This document shows, piece after piece, positions 34,459-46,018 of a DNA stretch of 64,000 nt. The notes below the pieces were generated by a model. That model saw only the letters and a list, made by a program, of their open reading frames with translations. It ran no database searches and had not been told where the DNA came from. Position 1 is the stretch's first letter; each line of letters starts with the position of its first letter. The DNA comes from Symbiodinium natans. Taxonomy: Eukaryota > Sar > Dinophyceae > Suessiales > Symbiodiniaceae. Where the stretch lies: the NCBI GenBank assembly GCA_905221605.1, contig CAJNDS010001891.1, forward strand, positions 607,139 to 671,138. Reading direction: 5' to 3'. The translations under genes were made by a program, and so were the position numbers.

Positions 34459-36731
34459 CAGTAGCCCTAAACCCTAAACCCTAAACCCTAAACCCTAGAC
34501 CCTAAACCCTAAACCCTAAACCCTAAACCCCCAAGCCATGGTGGACCGGACCCGCCTCCGAGATTCTCGTGATCGCTTCAGCCGACAGCTTCCCTTCATC
34601 ACACATGTCCTGGATTTGGGGTTTAGGGTTTAGGGTTTAGGGTTTGGGGTTTGGGGTTTTCGGCCCTGGCTAACGCGCTTCAGCTACAGCACTCAGAGAG
34701 CCGAATATTCCTTAATCCAACCCATGTGGTTTAGGGACCTAGCTTTAGGGTTTAGGGTCTAGGCCTATAGGGTTCCTTGAATCATACTAAAGATTTCTGG
34801 GGAGCTTCAGGCGCATTCCCTACGCGTTGTGTTGGCAACTGTTGGGCTCTCCGGGTACAGGCACACCCGTTGCCTGTGATCGCTGGTCCACGTAGGGGCC
34901 GAACATCAGGCCTCCCAAGTCAGCATCCAGGCAGCGAGGGCAGCAGTGGAGTAGGCTTTAGGGTTTAGGGTTTAGGGTTTGGGGTTTAGGGTTTAGGGTT
35001 TAGGGTTTAGGGTTTAGGGTTTAGGGTATGCTGCACCAGCTGAAAAAGATGATAAGACGTTGGGGTGTTCCCAAATAAGACGTTCAAGTCTCAAACGCAG
35101 AGGTTCCGACAGAAGGCATTGACGATTGGATCAACCTCAGCGAAACACCGCTCAACTAAACCACTCTGTGCTATAATAGATACATATATACATATATATA
35201 TATATATAATAAGGGAAAGGGCCACGATTCCAAAGAACCGACTGACGGTATGGCAGCTGCAACAACCCCGCCCCCACAATAACCATGAAGGCAGGTTCCT
35301 TTGCTTTAAAGGAACTCTAGAACAACCCTTATCTTGGTAGCCCAGCAACCATCTTATAATAAGGGTGCCCTTTTCTGGGTTGGTTGCTTCATAAGGGAAC
35401 CCAGAACCCAAAAAAAGGGCACCACCGGGCTACCAAGTTATGATTTAGGGTTTGAGGTTCAGGCTTCAGGGTTCAAACGATTATCAAGTCCTGACTTTCA
35501 GAGTCGGGGAAGGCAAAAAGTCACAGATAAAGATCGGCGTGGCCTCCTGATATGGGTTTAGGGTTTAGGGTTTGGGGTTTGGGGTTTGGGGTTTCGGGTT
35601 TGGGGTTTGGGGTTTAGGGTTTGGGGTTTGGGGTTTGCGGTTTGGGGTTTGCGGTTTGGGGTTTGGGGCTTGGGGTTTGGGGTTTGGGGTTTGGGGTTTG
35701 GGGTTTGGGGCCCGTTTTAGGTCTGGAGGCCGTGTTTATACCTAGTGTATGTCCCATGTTTTGTCTTTACAGGGGTCCGATATGCCCCCATAAAAGCCAG
35801 GGGCCTTAGCCGCAGATTTGGGGATCAGCAAGCCTGCTTACAGTATGCCAAGCTGCTCCGTCCGACCTTCTCGTTGAGATCCACTTAACAAGCACACGCC
35901 CTAAATTCCAACCAGCCCCGCCCCCCCCCCCCCCTCAAAAATAAATAAATAAATAAACAATGAAAACGTAACAATGATAATGGAAAAAACACATTCAAAT
36001 ACAGCCATTAATTCAAAATAATCTCAACCCGAAACCCTAATCCCTAAGGGCGGTTTGACAAAATACCTCGGGGGCCCACAACGTCACAAAGTCAGAGATT
36101 CTGGTTGTAGGGGAGCTTTGGGGTTTGCCCGAAACCCTGAACCCTCAACCCGAAGCCCGAAAACCTAAACCCTAAACCCTAAACCCTAAACCCTTAGCTT
36201 CCCATGGTAGGGCTTTTGGCTTTCAGGGGCTTCGCCGGCACTGGGCCCGGGACGTCGATTCCCGTCCAGGCATAGGGCATGCCACATCTGCGGCCTCCGA
36301 CGTGAAGTTTAGGGTTTAGGGTTTAGGGTTTAAGGTTTATGGTTTAGGGCTCAGGGTTTAGGGTTTAGGGTTCAGGGTTTAGGGTTTAGGGTTTAGGGTT
36401 TAGGGTTTAGGGTTTAGGGTTTAGGGTTTAGGGTTTAGGGTTTAGGGTTTAGGGTTTAGGGTTTAGGGTTAGGGCTTAGGGTTCAGGGTTCAGGGCTCAG
36501 AGTTTAAGGTTTAGGGTTTAGGGTTTAGGGTGGAAAATTCCGAGGGAAGCTTCGTGGAGTTTTCAAGGAGGGCTTCTCTTTTACCTTCTGAATGATTTCA
36601 AGCTACAGGGGCTTGAGGGTTGGGGGTTTAAGGGTTTAGGGTTTAGGGGAAACCTTAAAAAGTAACCGATGAGAACTAAGGAATATACCCTTAATTCATG
36701 GCAAGGAGGCCCCTACATCGATTGAGGTCTA

Positions 36732-36880
36732 CTTGGAGGTTCATGGTACTTACTAACCACTTATAACTGTACTTATAACCCTACTTATAATACCCCCTAA
36801 AGGGCCTTATAGGGGTTATCCCAGTTATAAGTAGGGTTATAAGTACAGTTATAAGTGGCTGGTAAGTCCCATGAATCAAG
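36732..36880. mobile_element. MITE-like element, family A (long form)
   Basis: Begins CTTGGAGGTTCATGGTACTT and ends GTCCCATGAATCAAG; the interior is a near-perfect palindrome of TTATAACTGTACTTATAACC and its complement, a strong hairpin. Confidence 0.6.
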
Positions 36881-36919
36881 TATTCAGTCTATTCCCTTCT
36901 TAAGATGCATCGTCTCAGG

Positions 36920-37058
36920 GTAGGCACATGGTCCCTTAGCATGGGCCCTTACTTGGGAAACCCTTATATACCCCTTATATACCTCATAAAACGCAAGGGC
37001 CCATACTTCAGAAACCTTCTTAGAACTCTTGGAAGAAGGTAAGGGACCATACTCAGGG
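36920..37058. mobile_element. MITE-like element, family E
   Basis: ACATGGTCCCTTAGCATGGG at the left and AAGGGACCATACTCAG at the right form an inverted repeat, as in the copy at 21675-21796. Confidence 0.5.
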
Positions 37059-38872
37059 ACGCTGTCAATAGCCTTAGACATTGGGCACCTCAAACCCCGA
37101 AAACCCTAAGCTCCAAACACCAAACCCTAAACCCTAAACCCCAAACTTTTAAACTCTAAACCCTAAACCCTAAACCCTAAACTTTAAACTCTAAACCCTA
37201 AACCCTAAAGCCCCGAGGCTGCAGCAGTCCCCGCGAGCGCTCGCTTCATCGTCCGGGAAAATCTGCCGGCCTCAGCGGGTTTAGGGTTTAGGGTTTAGGG
37301 TTTAGGATTTAGGGTTTAGGGTTTAGGATTTAGGGTTTAGGGTTTAGGGTTTAGGGTTGCAGGTCCCTGGTTTTGTGGGGGGTGCAAGGGAAGAGGGGGG
37401 ATTTCATATGCTACGATATAGGGTGTTCCACACTGGGACCATAAATAAGAGAACCGGTGCTGCTGCGTGCGCTATTTCTATGGGGAGGGGTTGGCCTAAA
37501 TCCTAAAGCGTCCAAGTAGAAGCCAAGGAACTGGTCACAAAACGAAGGAGTACGTCCTACATGTGGCGCAAGCATCCCTTACCCAGAACCCTGAAGCCCT
37601 AAACCCAAAACCCTTATATAGGAACCCTAAACCCTAAACCCTTATATAGGAACCCAAAACCGCCTAAACCCTAAACCCTAAACCCTAAGGGAATATGACG
37701 GGATATTGGGCTCCTGGGCGGTCACTCCGGGGTTCCGGACCGAGGCAGAGCGTGTGTATCGCGTGCCCGCACTGTGGCACAAAGACCTTCGGCACCTCCA
37801 GGGCACAGGAAGCTGCTCTTGAGGGTTGAGGGGTTTAGGGTTTGGGGTTTAGGGGTTAGGGTTTAGGGTTTAGGGTTCAGGGTTTAGGGTTTAGGGTTTA
37901 GGGTTTAGGGTTTAGGGTTTAGGGTTTAGGGTTTAGGGTTTAGGGTTCCGGCCTGCGGAGACTTCCAAATATGGGGGCTCCTTTCGGAAAAAGGGGGGGA
38001 GGGGGGGGGGGGGGGGGTTGGGGGGTGGGCACTCTTATCCAGGAACATCTGGTGGGTTCTCTAAATGCTGCTCCCTTCTTTGGGTACCCTGAATATTTTA
38101 AGGGATAGTAGCCCCAAAGAGAACCAGATTTCGCACGGCCTAAACCCTAAACCCTAAACCCTGAACCCTAAACCCTAAACCCCAAACCCTAAACCCTAAA
38201 CCCCAAACCCTAAACCCTAAACCCTAAACCAGGGCTGGGGCTTCTCAGCCCGGGACCGTCACAGGCACCACCAGGGACTCCCCGTTGAAGAGTCCCGCCG
38301 AGGTGCCTTGCTCGGAAGTTCATCAGGGTAGCTAGGGTTTAGGGTTTAGGGTTTAGGGTTTAGGATTTAGGGTTTAGGGTTTAGGGTTTAGGGTTTAGGG
38401 TTTTGGGTTTTGGATTTTGGATTTAGGGTTTAGGGTTCAGGGTTTAGGGTTAGGGTAAGCAGTCTGGTAACTTTACTTAAAACCCTATTTAGGCACTTAT
38501 ACGCCTTTTGTTCAGGGAGATTCAGGGCCCTTATGACCCTACTTAGAACCCATGAACCTCCAAGTAGTCAGATGTGGGATCGACTTAGATGCACTTTTGG
38601 GGTTCAGGGTTCCGGGTTTTGAGGGTCTGCAATGCAACTTACGGTTTCTTTGCTTTGGGAGAGGGGGTTAGGGTTTAGGGTTTAGGGTGTAGGGTGTAGG
38701 GTTTAGGGTGTAGGGTGTAGGGTTTAGGGTTTAGGGGGAAGGGTCTAGGAGGCCCGTGCTTTGGGTCAACCCCCACATTGCAACCCTCTTTCAAACTAGC
38801 AGCTGGCCTGCTTGGCCATATGCTACGAACATATTCGATACTATTTTATGTTTCCTTTACTATCGACTACAC

Positions 38873-38989
38873 TATATGGGTAGTTCTCTAAATTAGAGTC
38901 CCGTTTTGGGTCCCCTACAGTACATAATACAGCACCCTTATACAAAAGGACCTCCAAAAGGGACCCTAATTCAGAGAACTACCCATATT
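38873..38989. mobile_element. MITE-like element, family D
   Basis: Ends TATGGGTAGTTCTCTAAATT and AATTCAGAGAACTACCCATA are a near-perfect inverted repeat. About 117 bases, no coding capacity, only one copy seen in the window. Confidence 0.65.
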
Positions 38990-39491
38990 AAACTAAGATC
39001 ATCCTAAGAAAAGGGGCCGAAAAGAGGTTTGCCTTGCGAGCCACAACAACGGGCAAGAGGACTCGGATCGCCGGAAACTCTTCTTCTTTGCTTTTTGTTT
39101 TTTTTTGTTTTTTTTTTGGGGGGGGGCACGGTTTGTTAGAGTTTACCCTACAACCTCCCTCCCCGACACCCCCCCCAAGCTGCCATGGCCAGGCCATGTT
39201 GGCCTTGCGCGCTTTTTGCCGCAGGGCCGCGGCTGCGGAAAAGCGATACGGCTCCCCCCTAGGGAAAGCCTCAGCCCTTCAGGAAAGGCAGCGTCTGTCT
39301 CGCCACCTTGTCCAACCTTAAGGCAGGGAATCCTAAACCCTAAAGCCCCATGAACACAACCCTATAACCTCATGGACAGAAGGCTCTGCAGAGGCCTACA
39401 TGGGCTTTTGATGCAGGGGGGATGAGGTGAAGGCAGGCACTTAACCCTAAACCCTAAACCGAAACCCTTAAACCCGGTGCATCTGGTCAGC

Positions 39492-42346
39492 TGCAGGTCG
39501 TTGGAGTGGTAGGACAGGATGTCGACCAGCACCGGCGCTGCCCCGGCGTTTCGCAGCTGGGACATCTCCACGGGGCCGTTCCTGAGGTCTTTCATTGGGG
39601 CTTGGGATTTATTGGTGGGTTTAGGGTTTAGGATTTAGGGTTTAGGGTTTAGGGTTTAGGGTTTAGGGTTTAGGGGACATACAAGCAGCAAGCTGGTGCT
39701 CCACCGTGAGACAAGCTTCTGGCACTTGTTGACCTGAGCCAGGAGAGCAGTTCAGCAGACCGATACAAGTCGCCCAGGGTTAGTGCAGGTAAAAGTTCTC
39801 ACGTTGATGTAGTGCATCGACTTCTAGTATTCCAAAATTGATACCTACATGGGGGTTGATCTATAAAGGGCCTTCTAAGAAAATATTTAGGGCTCCCATG
39901 GGTTCATAACCCTTTGCGCGTTCACCAACAACACCCTGCCCCCATGGGCAGGGCCGATTGGGCCATGAGGAACCAAGGAGAGGTAAGATGGTCTGAGAGA
40001 ACCCTAAATAATCCAAATAAACCCTAAACCTCAAACCCCAAACCCCAAAAGATGCACCGGCTTTAGGGCTTAGGGTTTGGGGCCTAAGCCCTCAACCCTA
40101 AACCCTAAACCCTCAACCCTAAACCCTAAACCCTCAACCCTAAACCCTAAACCCTTTAGGGCGCCCCCTCTTCGCTTTAGTGGACATACGGCAGCCGAGA
40201 GGCAATGGCTGCGAAGCTGACCGCCGCTGTGCGGCAAACCTCCGCATTCCTGCGTTTCGGGGGGGGGGGGGGGGGGGCGCCCGAAAACTCGAAGGGTTTA
40301 GGGTTTAGGGTTTAGGGTTTAGGGTTTAGGGTTTAGGGTTTAGGGTTTAGGGTTTAGGGTTTAGGGTTTAGGGTTTAGCTTTAGGGTTTAGGGTTTAGGG
40401 TTTAGGGCCATCCTCAAAAACCCGGCAGGAAAGAGATTTAGGGCAGAGGATCTAGGGTTTAGGGTTTGGGTTTTGGGCGTGGGATCAACGACATGGTGTG
40501 TGCTTTTGAGGCGTCCGTGAAAGGGATGCGAGCCTGATATGCCGCTTCATCACCTCCGCGATCTTCTTCGCCCCTCCAGCCTTTGGGGCGCCGAGCAAGA
40601 GCACAAAGCCACGGGCATGGGTTCTTACTTGGAGGTTCAAGGCTACTTAGAGCCCCACTTTGTGACTACCCAGATGCACCTCCAAGTCTGCATATGGCAG
40701 GGTTCCGAAATTAGGCTCGGCTTGCCCCAAATATGAGACGGACCCCGAAGAATTGCCCTCAACCCTAAACCCTAAACTATATAAGGCGAATAAGGAGGGA
40801 CCCTACAAGGGACCCTTCACTTATACAGTCTCAAAATACCTCCTAACCCAGACATGACCCCCAAGGTCCGTTCTAAGGGTCCCTCCCTTCGTCCCGCCCT
40901 AAGTTTCGGAAACCCCCACATGGGCCTACTCCTCCGAGAACTACGTACTCCATGAAGTCCATGCCCCCCCAAGCGCATGAAACCGAAAGGCCCTAAACCC
41001 TAAAGCCTGAAGCCTTAGGGTTTAGGGTTTAGGGTTTAGGGTTTAGGGTTTAGGGATTTTAGGGTTTAGGGTTTAGGGTTTAGGGTTTAGGTTTTAGGGT
41101 TTAGGGTTTAGGGACGATGCCCTACACCCAAACCCTACTTGGATGCCGTTTTGGCTTAGTAAATAGGGTTAGTTAGGTGGGTTATGGGAAGTCTCACGAG
41201 ATTTCCCCAAAATCACCCCAAAACAAAACTAAGAACCCTTCCACACCCACGCCCACCCCACCCCGCAATTATAGTAACAACACTATCATATTAAGACCAA
41301 TAATCGCAAAGACTAGTAAGAAAGAATTGATTATGACAATAAATATGCTAATAATAATAATAATACGAACACTACAAAGAAGAAGGAGAAGAATAAGGAG
41401 AAGAAGAAGAAGGACATGAATAACAATACAAAAAAACACTGGTAACAACAACAATAACACTAAGAAGAACCCAGGGACTCCAGTACCCCATTATGGTTTT
41501 CAACTTTATTTTTACATGTAGATAATAATAATTATTATTATTATAACAATGGTAACAATAAAAAATATTAGAAAATGATGAAACGCCCAGCTGCGTCGAG
41601 CACCGGCGCCGGGCTTTGCAGCGCCAGGGCGCGCAGGGCGCTGCAGCCCTGGCGCTGCACCTGGTTCTTAAGGGGGGGGGTCTCAGGGTCTTAGGGGGGG
41701 GTTTTAGGGGGGTCTTAGGGGGTTCTTAGGGGGTTCTTAGGGGCTTAGGGATTTAGGCGTTTAGGGGTTTAGAATGGTTTAGAGGCTTTCTAGGGTCTGC
41801 AGGGTTTAGGGTTTAGGGTTTGTAGGGGTAGGACCTGAGCCGGTTTGGGTTTGGGACGGTCTGAGCCTTCAGGGCTTCAGGGCTTCCGGGGGCTGTTAGG
41901 CTACGCTTTGGAGCTTCAAGGGCTGAGGGCACAGGCGCATGCAGTTGAGGGCTTTGGGGCTTGAGGGATCCGAGGGTTTCGGTGGCTTCAAAAATTTGAC
42001 AAGCACCGTGCGCCTAAACCCCTAAAACCTTTAATTCCTAAACCCTAACCCCCAAATCCCGAAACACTCAACGCCCACAACTCGAAGCCCCTAAACTCTA
42101 ACCGGGAGCTCCTGCAGCTAGGGGATAGGATTAGGGGGACCCTTGGGGATATAGACCCTCTGAATAAGGTCCCCGTTTAAGAAAGCCAGAAGAGGGTTCA
42201 GAAGGGGTACCCTAAACCCTAAACCCTAAACCCTCAACCCTAGACCCTAAACCCTAAACCCTTATCCTACTTAGGCTGCGGATCCCCTCCTGCGGATCCT
42301 GCTCAAAGCGCGCCATCGCAGCGAAGATGATCTCAGCGGCGCGAGG
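39492..42346 (-). CDS. Armadillo-repeat protein gene, five joined exons (partial)
   Basis: Exons on the minus strand: 42346-42290, 41660-41595, 40580-40534, 40249-40190, 39581-39492. They join in one frame to about 106 residues: AAEIIFAAMARFEQDPQ, VQRQGCSALRALALQSPAPV, LDAGGAKKIAEVMKRHI, NAEVCRTAAVSFAAIASRLP, AGAAPVLVDILSYHSNDLQ. The pattern Q-x2-GC-x-AL-x2-LA and AGG-x2-x-I-x2-M-x2-H repeats every 40 or so residues, as in ARM-repeat scaffold proteins of protists. Donors read GA, GC, GC, GT, GC in order. Neither end was found. It may continue the coiled-coil gene upstream (compatible phase at 47401 to 42346) and the islands downstream. A family A element lies at 40627-40686 in one intron. Confidence 0.75.
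40627..40686. mobile_element. MITE-like element, family A (short)
   Basis: ACTTGGAGGTTCAAGGCTAC and CCCAGATGCACCTCCAAG are the inverted ends with about 25 bases between them; in an intron of the armadillo gene. Confidence 0.5.
41230..41580. other. AT/purine-rich low-complexity stretch
   Basis: Runs of AAT, GAAGAA, AACAAC and ATAATA trinucleotides on the plus strand in an intron of the armadillo gene. The Leu/Ile-rich and Arg-rich ORFs here are low complexity. No gene seen. Confidence 0.7.
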
Positions 42347-42897
42347 CTCGCAGATGCGAAGGTCACCGAACGAGCTCAGGGGTTTAGGGTTTGGGGTTTA
42401 GGGTTTAGGGTTTAGGGTTTGGGGTTTGGGGTTTAGGGTTTAGGGTTTAGGGTTTAGGGTTTCAGGTTTAGGGTTTAGGGTTAGGGTTTCAGGTTTAGGG
42501 CTTCTAAAATGTTTAGGGCTAGTTGTCTACGCTGCCCTAACCCAAAACCCCAACCCCTTGCTTAAGGTGATCTACTTGGGGGCTTACGAAATAAGGGACC
42601 CCCAAATAGAGTCTCCCACATAAAAGGATTCCCCTTTTATCAGGGTCCCAGAAAAAGGTACCTTAATTTCGTGCCTGCCCAGCCACCGGAAGCAGCGTGG
42701 CCGGCGCCAGCCCACCAGCGGGCGCCGCAGTTCCATAGCCGCCGGCGGTACCGGAGGCCAGGGCACCGAGACTCAGTGGAGGGTTGAAGGGGTTTAGGGT
42801 TTGGGGTTTCAGGTTGGTTCAGGGTTTGGGGTTTCGGCTTTGGGGTTTTGAGGAGGAGTAGTAATAGTAGTAGCAGTAGCAGTAGCAGTAGCAGTAG
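42347..42897. other. Intron or spacer with TTTGGGG repeats and a short (AGTAGC)n tail
   Basis: TTTAGGG/TTTGGGG repeats (42385-42500 and 42790-42850), an unassigned GC-rich island (about 42660-42780, open on the minus strand) and a (GTAGCA)n run at 42858-42900 that ends exactly where the oxygenase-like frame opens. Confidence 0.5.
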
Positions 42898-43626
42898 CAG
42901 TATGAGGTAAGGATCCCTTACTCATTAGAAATTGATGACAAGCTCCCCGATGACATGCCATACCCGCAGCACATTGCTGAGCAAATTGCGGCTGAGATGA
43001 TCGCCTGTGGACAGGTACGCATGAGTGCATGGGAGCTACTCTGTGATAGTCTGCCTCGAAGCGATCTGGGCAGTGAGGCGCATGCTGACCTACCTGGCAG
43101 TATGTGCTTTTTGAGTGGTGCCTACTCACAGGGCCCGCTGCATGGACTCCGGCGCAATACCACGAAGTTTCCATGGGTAACCCTAATGGTGTGTAAGTAC
43201 ATTCGCTCCTGCACCCAGGTGCCCTTCACTAGCTTCGTTCTACAGCGTAATACGTTCATGCAAGCACACAGAGACATGAACAACGCCGTGCAAAGTGTCA
43301 ATGCTGTACTACCCTGCTCGGCCTTTACAGGCGGAGGGGTATGGGTACATGACCCTAACGGCAACTATGCGTCTATGGATGGTACCATGCGGGGCACTGT
43401 GTTGAATCTCACACTGCCGGGAGTCACTTTTGACCCTCAACAATGGCACGAAACGCGCCCCTGGACAGGAGATCGCATCACGATTGCCATCTTCACGGTC
43501 AGGGCTGTGGACGACCTCACCCCTGCACATGTCGCCACGCTCCGGAGACTGGAGTTTGCACTACCTGCACCACCTGCACCAACTGCACCAACTGCACCAC
43601 CTGCAACGAACCTTGACAGTGAGTGA
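42898..43626 (+). CDS. 2OG-Fe(II) oxygenase-like protein, 5'-truncated retroelement passenger
   Basis: The frame is open from 42898 (no upstream start; first ATG 42955, 223 residues) to TGA at 43624-43626. Counting from that Met, H105 and D107 (AHRDMNN), H165 (FDPQQWHET) and R174 (TGDRITIAIF) give the HxD...H...R set of Fe(II)/2-oxoglutarate oxygenases, with Arg nine residues after the distal His as in that fold. GGGVWVHDPNG before the distal His fits a beta-strand turn. The C-terminus is a PPAPTAPTAP tail. The family includes the TET/JBP enzymes that oxidise thymine or methylcytosine, and dinoflagellate DNA is rich in hydroxymethyluracil, but assignment to that branch is speculation. It lies antisense to the host genes, between (CAGTAG)n tails, so it belongs to retroelement debris. 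The missing start suggests 5' truncation. Confidence 0.5.
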   Translation, partial: QYEVRIPYSLEIDDKLPDDMPYPQHIAEQIAAEMIACGQVRMSAWELLCDSLPRSDLGSEAHADLPGSMCFLSGAYSQGPLHGLRRNTTKFPWVTLMVCKYIRSCTQVPFTSFVLQRNTFMQAHRDMNNAVQSVNAVLPCSAFTGGGVWVHDPNGNYASMDGTMRGTVLNLTLPGVTFDPQQWHETRPWTGDRITIAIFTVRAVDDLTPAHVATLRRLEFALPAPPAPTAPTAPPATNLDSE

Positions 43627-43836
43627 GAGGCTAGTGTGCCATCTTTGGCCACTCTAGACCGTCAGTGTGCCCGATCAGGCCACTTGTACGTAGACCATGC
43701 CGTCTAGTGTACAGCACCTCAATGTCTTGCACATACTAAACGACGATGATCTAACTGCTGGCTAAGACGCTGCATCAGAAGTCATTTGTCCAATGCCCCG
43801 GCAATTCATGCTGCGGCAGTTATTGTCAGTGCCACT

Positions 43837-44021
43837 GTGCACCAATCTCTTGACAGGTTGAGTAGGACGCAAGTTTGCAGCTATTCGTAGCGGGACTTGC
43901 CCATTGTGGTTCTAGTGCTCATGAAGCACCGGTGCAAAGCACTGCCATGTACCTGACGCCAAGCTGAGCGACCGGCTGCGATTGGAATGAAATGAATAGC
44001 AGTAGCAGTAGCAGTAGCAGT
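43837..44021 (+). repeat. Retroelement 3' tail, copy 1, ending in (CAGTAG)n
   Basis: Begins GTGCACCAATCTCTTGACAG and ends GATTGGAATGAAATGAATAG followed by CAGTAG units. About 90 percent identical by eye to 45511-45680. Both copies end in the same hexanucleotide run, as in non-LTR elements whose tails are microsatellites. Confidence 0.7.
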
Positions 44022-44172
44022 AAGCACTCCGGCTCAGCTGTGTCCCAGCGGGACTTATAGTTGTGGAGATGTAGCATCTATGCCATGGAGCGAACCTTGC
44101 GGTGGAGTCCGGCTCCGAAACGTGATGATCACAGTCCTATAGTGCAGCGAACCGCGCTAGCGCTACTGTTGA

Positions 44173-44621
44173 CGCTCGCCAGCTGGGTGCCTTTTGGCCC
44201 CAACAAAGGCCGCATGGGTCGACTGAAAGCCTTTGCCCCTGGCTTGCCAACGCATCAGTCTGAAGCTAGCCCCGTTGCAAGTGCGTGTTTACCAGCAGCT
44301 AGGAGTTGGCGCAACTTTTCCTGCAGTTGGTGCAAGCAAGAGGTCGATGCCGCCTGCATCCCTCCTGGGCGCGCGCCGTCAGGCCGCCCCATTGAGAGCA
44401 CGCTCGTCAGCTGGGTGCCTCTTGGCCCCAGCAAGGGCGCATGGGTCGACTGTGTGCCTTTGGCCCTGGCCTGCCAACGCGGCAGTCTGGCACCGTTGCA
44501 AGTGCGTGGCTACCAGCGATCAGGAGTTGGCGCAACTTTTCCTGCAGCTGGCGCAAGCATGACGTGGCTGCCACCCGCATTCCTCCTGGGCGCGCGCCGT
44601 CAGGCCGCCCCATTGAGCGCA
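44173..44621. repeat. 228-bp tandem duplication
   Basis: Copy 1 is 44173-44400, copy 2 44401-44621; they start CGCTCGCCAGCTGGGTGCC and CGCTCGTCAGCTGGGTGCC, and both end near GGCCGCCCCATTGAG. Copies differ by scattered substitutions and a few small gaps. Confidence 0.85.
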
Positions 44622-45190
44622 TAGCGCCACACCTCCTTATAGATAGCCGGCCCGGTCCCAAGTCCGGGGTGGGACGCCGACTGACGACTCTACTTATATT
44701 GCTACATTGTCAGGAGTCCCACAGTGTGAGGGTTCCAGCTCTTTCCGTTGGAGCTGGGCAAGGCAACTCCCTTGCCTATCAGCGACGACTTCAAGTGCCG
44801 AAGCTAAACGGAGTTCAGGTCACAGATGGGAAGCAGGGACCTACTCACAAGTGGAACCGATGTGTCAAGAGATCCTTTATGCCAGCTTGCAATAGAGCTA
44901 CTCGACATTGCCAAGCGCAGCCCTTGTGCCTGTGTACCTCTAGTTCAGATAATCGAGGAGTGTGTAGCTGCAGATCATCGCTGCCTTGTCCCGAATGCTG
45001 ACCGACTGCCGGCGGCGGCAACCTACCCTATCCTCGGATGGGATGGCCCACGCTGGGCCCCGGCCCCACGTATGCTTCGAGATGTCTGGGTTTTGACGTT
45101 ACGTCCTTCCGGGTCACAGTTAGTAAGTGCGAGAAAGCTGTGTTCTGGCGATGCTCTGCGGCCAGACCTTTCTTGGGTACTGAACTACAC

Positions 45191-45353
45191 GGTCCCCAGT
45201 GTGCCCTCCAAGGGCCACTTGCAGTTCACAGGACTACAGGGCGCTGAACGTGGTCCTCAGTGCGCCCTCTTGGGGCCACTTGCAGTTTCATAGGACTACA
45301 GGGTGCTGCGCGTGGTCCTCAGTGTGCCCTCCTGGGGCCACTGCAGTTCTCAG
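45191..45353. repeat. 61-bp tandem repeat, 2.7 copies
   Basis: Units start at 45191, 45252 and 45313 with GGTCC(C/T)CAGTG(T/C)GCCCTC and contain GGGCCACTTGCAGTT and AGGACTACAGGG. Confidence 0.9.
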
Positions 45354-45510
45354 GAATGCACTTTGTACAGAGACACACCATGATGAATGCAAGATGCCAT
45401 AACAGATGGCTGTAGCGATGTCGATAGCTCTACGACCTGTTTTCATGTTTTACGTTTTCGCTTTCTACTTATCTGATTTTGCACTCTTTTGATCGAGTGA
45501 AGGTGCACTG

Positions 45511-45664
45511 GTGCACCATTCTCTTGACAAGTTGAGTAGGCCGCAAGTTTGCAGCCATTCGTAGCGGGACTTGCCCATGTGGTTCTAGTGCTCTTGAAGC
45601 ACCGGCGCAATGCGCTGCCACGTACCTGACGCTAAGCTGAGAGACCGGCTGCGATTGGAATGAA
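45511..45664 (+). repeat. Retroelement 3' tail, copy 2
   Basis: The second copy of the tail at 43837-44021, running into the long (CAGTAG)n array at 45665. Confidence 0.7.
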
Positions 45665-45770
45665 TAGCAGTAGCAGTAGCAGTAGCAGTAGCAGTAGCAG
45701 TAGCAGTAGCAGTAGCAGTAGCAGAGGCAGTAGCAGTAGCAGTAGCAGTAGCAGTAGCAGTAGCAGTAGC

Positions 45771-45847
<77 letters not shown>

Positions 45848-46018
45848 AAGTAGTAGTAGTAGTAGTAGTAGTCGTCGTCGTAGTAGTAATCGCAGTGGTA
45901 GTAGCAGTAGTACTAGTAGTAGTAGCAGGAGTAGCAGTAGCAGTAGCAGTAGCAGTAGTAGTAGTAGTAGTAGTAGCAGCAGCAGCAGTAGTAGCAGTAG
46001 CAGTAGCAGTAGCAGTAT
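45665..46018. repeat. (CAGTAG)n / (AGT)n microsatellite
   Basis: About 350 bases: CAGTAG units at both ends and AGT units in the middle, as if the hexamer had decayed or expanded internally. Poly-Ser and poly-Leu frames across it are artefacts. Confidence 0.95.

Larger units (their letters stand above)
31711..39491 (-). other. Unassigned coding-like islands amid telomere-like introns
   Basis: Exon-like minus-strand islands bounded by AG and GC or GT: 38306-38250 (TSAGLFNGESLVVPVTVP), 37820-37740, 37270-37215, 36300-36200, 35883-35842 (DLNEKVGRSSLAY), 34911-34874 (LMFGPYVDQRSQ), 34609-34556 (DMCDEGKLSAEAITRISE) and 33220-33135. They may continue the armadillo gene or form another gene, but I could not prove one frame. 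32030-32900 is AT-richer with no clear exon. The rest is TTTAGGG variants and inverted-repeat elements. 39000-39330 has an open plus frame that I do not trust. Confidence 0.35.
44022..45510 (+). other. Body of a second retroelement-like copy, no intact gene
   Basis: The sequence between the two shared tails. It contains a two-copy tandem duplication and a 61-bp tandem repeat. Frames up to 187 codons are open (44061-44624, 44441-45001), but they follow the duplication and have no recognisable domain, so I do not call them genes. Confidence 0.4.

Noticed and set aside
37740-37820. RING-like motif (QCGHAIHTLC) on the minus strand
   Set aside because: Another frame fits the phase of the preceding island better, and no upstream or downstream Cys pairs of a RING were found in frame.
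39680-39750. An extra armadillo-gene exon
   Set aside because: Exons 40249-40190 and 39581-39492 join directly in frame and in repeat pattern; inserting this island breaks both.
44061-45001. 187- and 186-codon plus-strand ORFs
   Set aside because: They are produced by the 228-bp tandem duplication in two frames and contain no recognisable domain.
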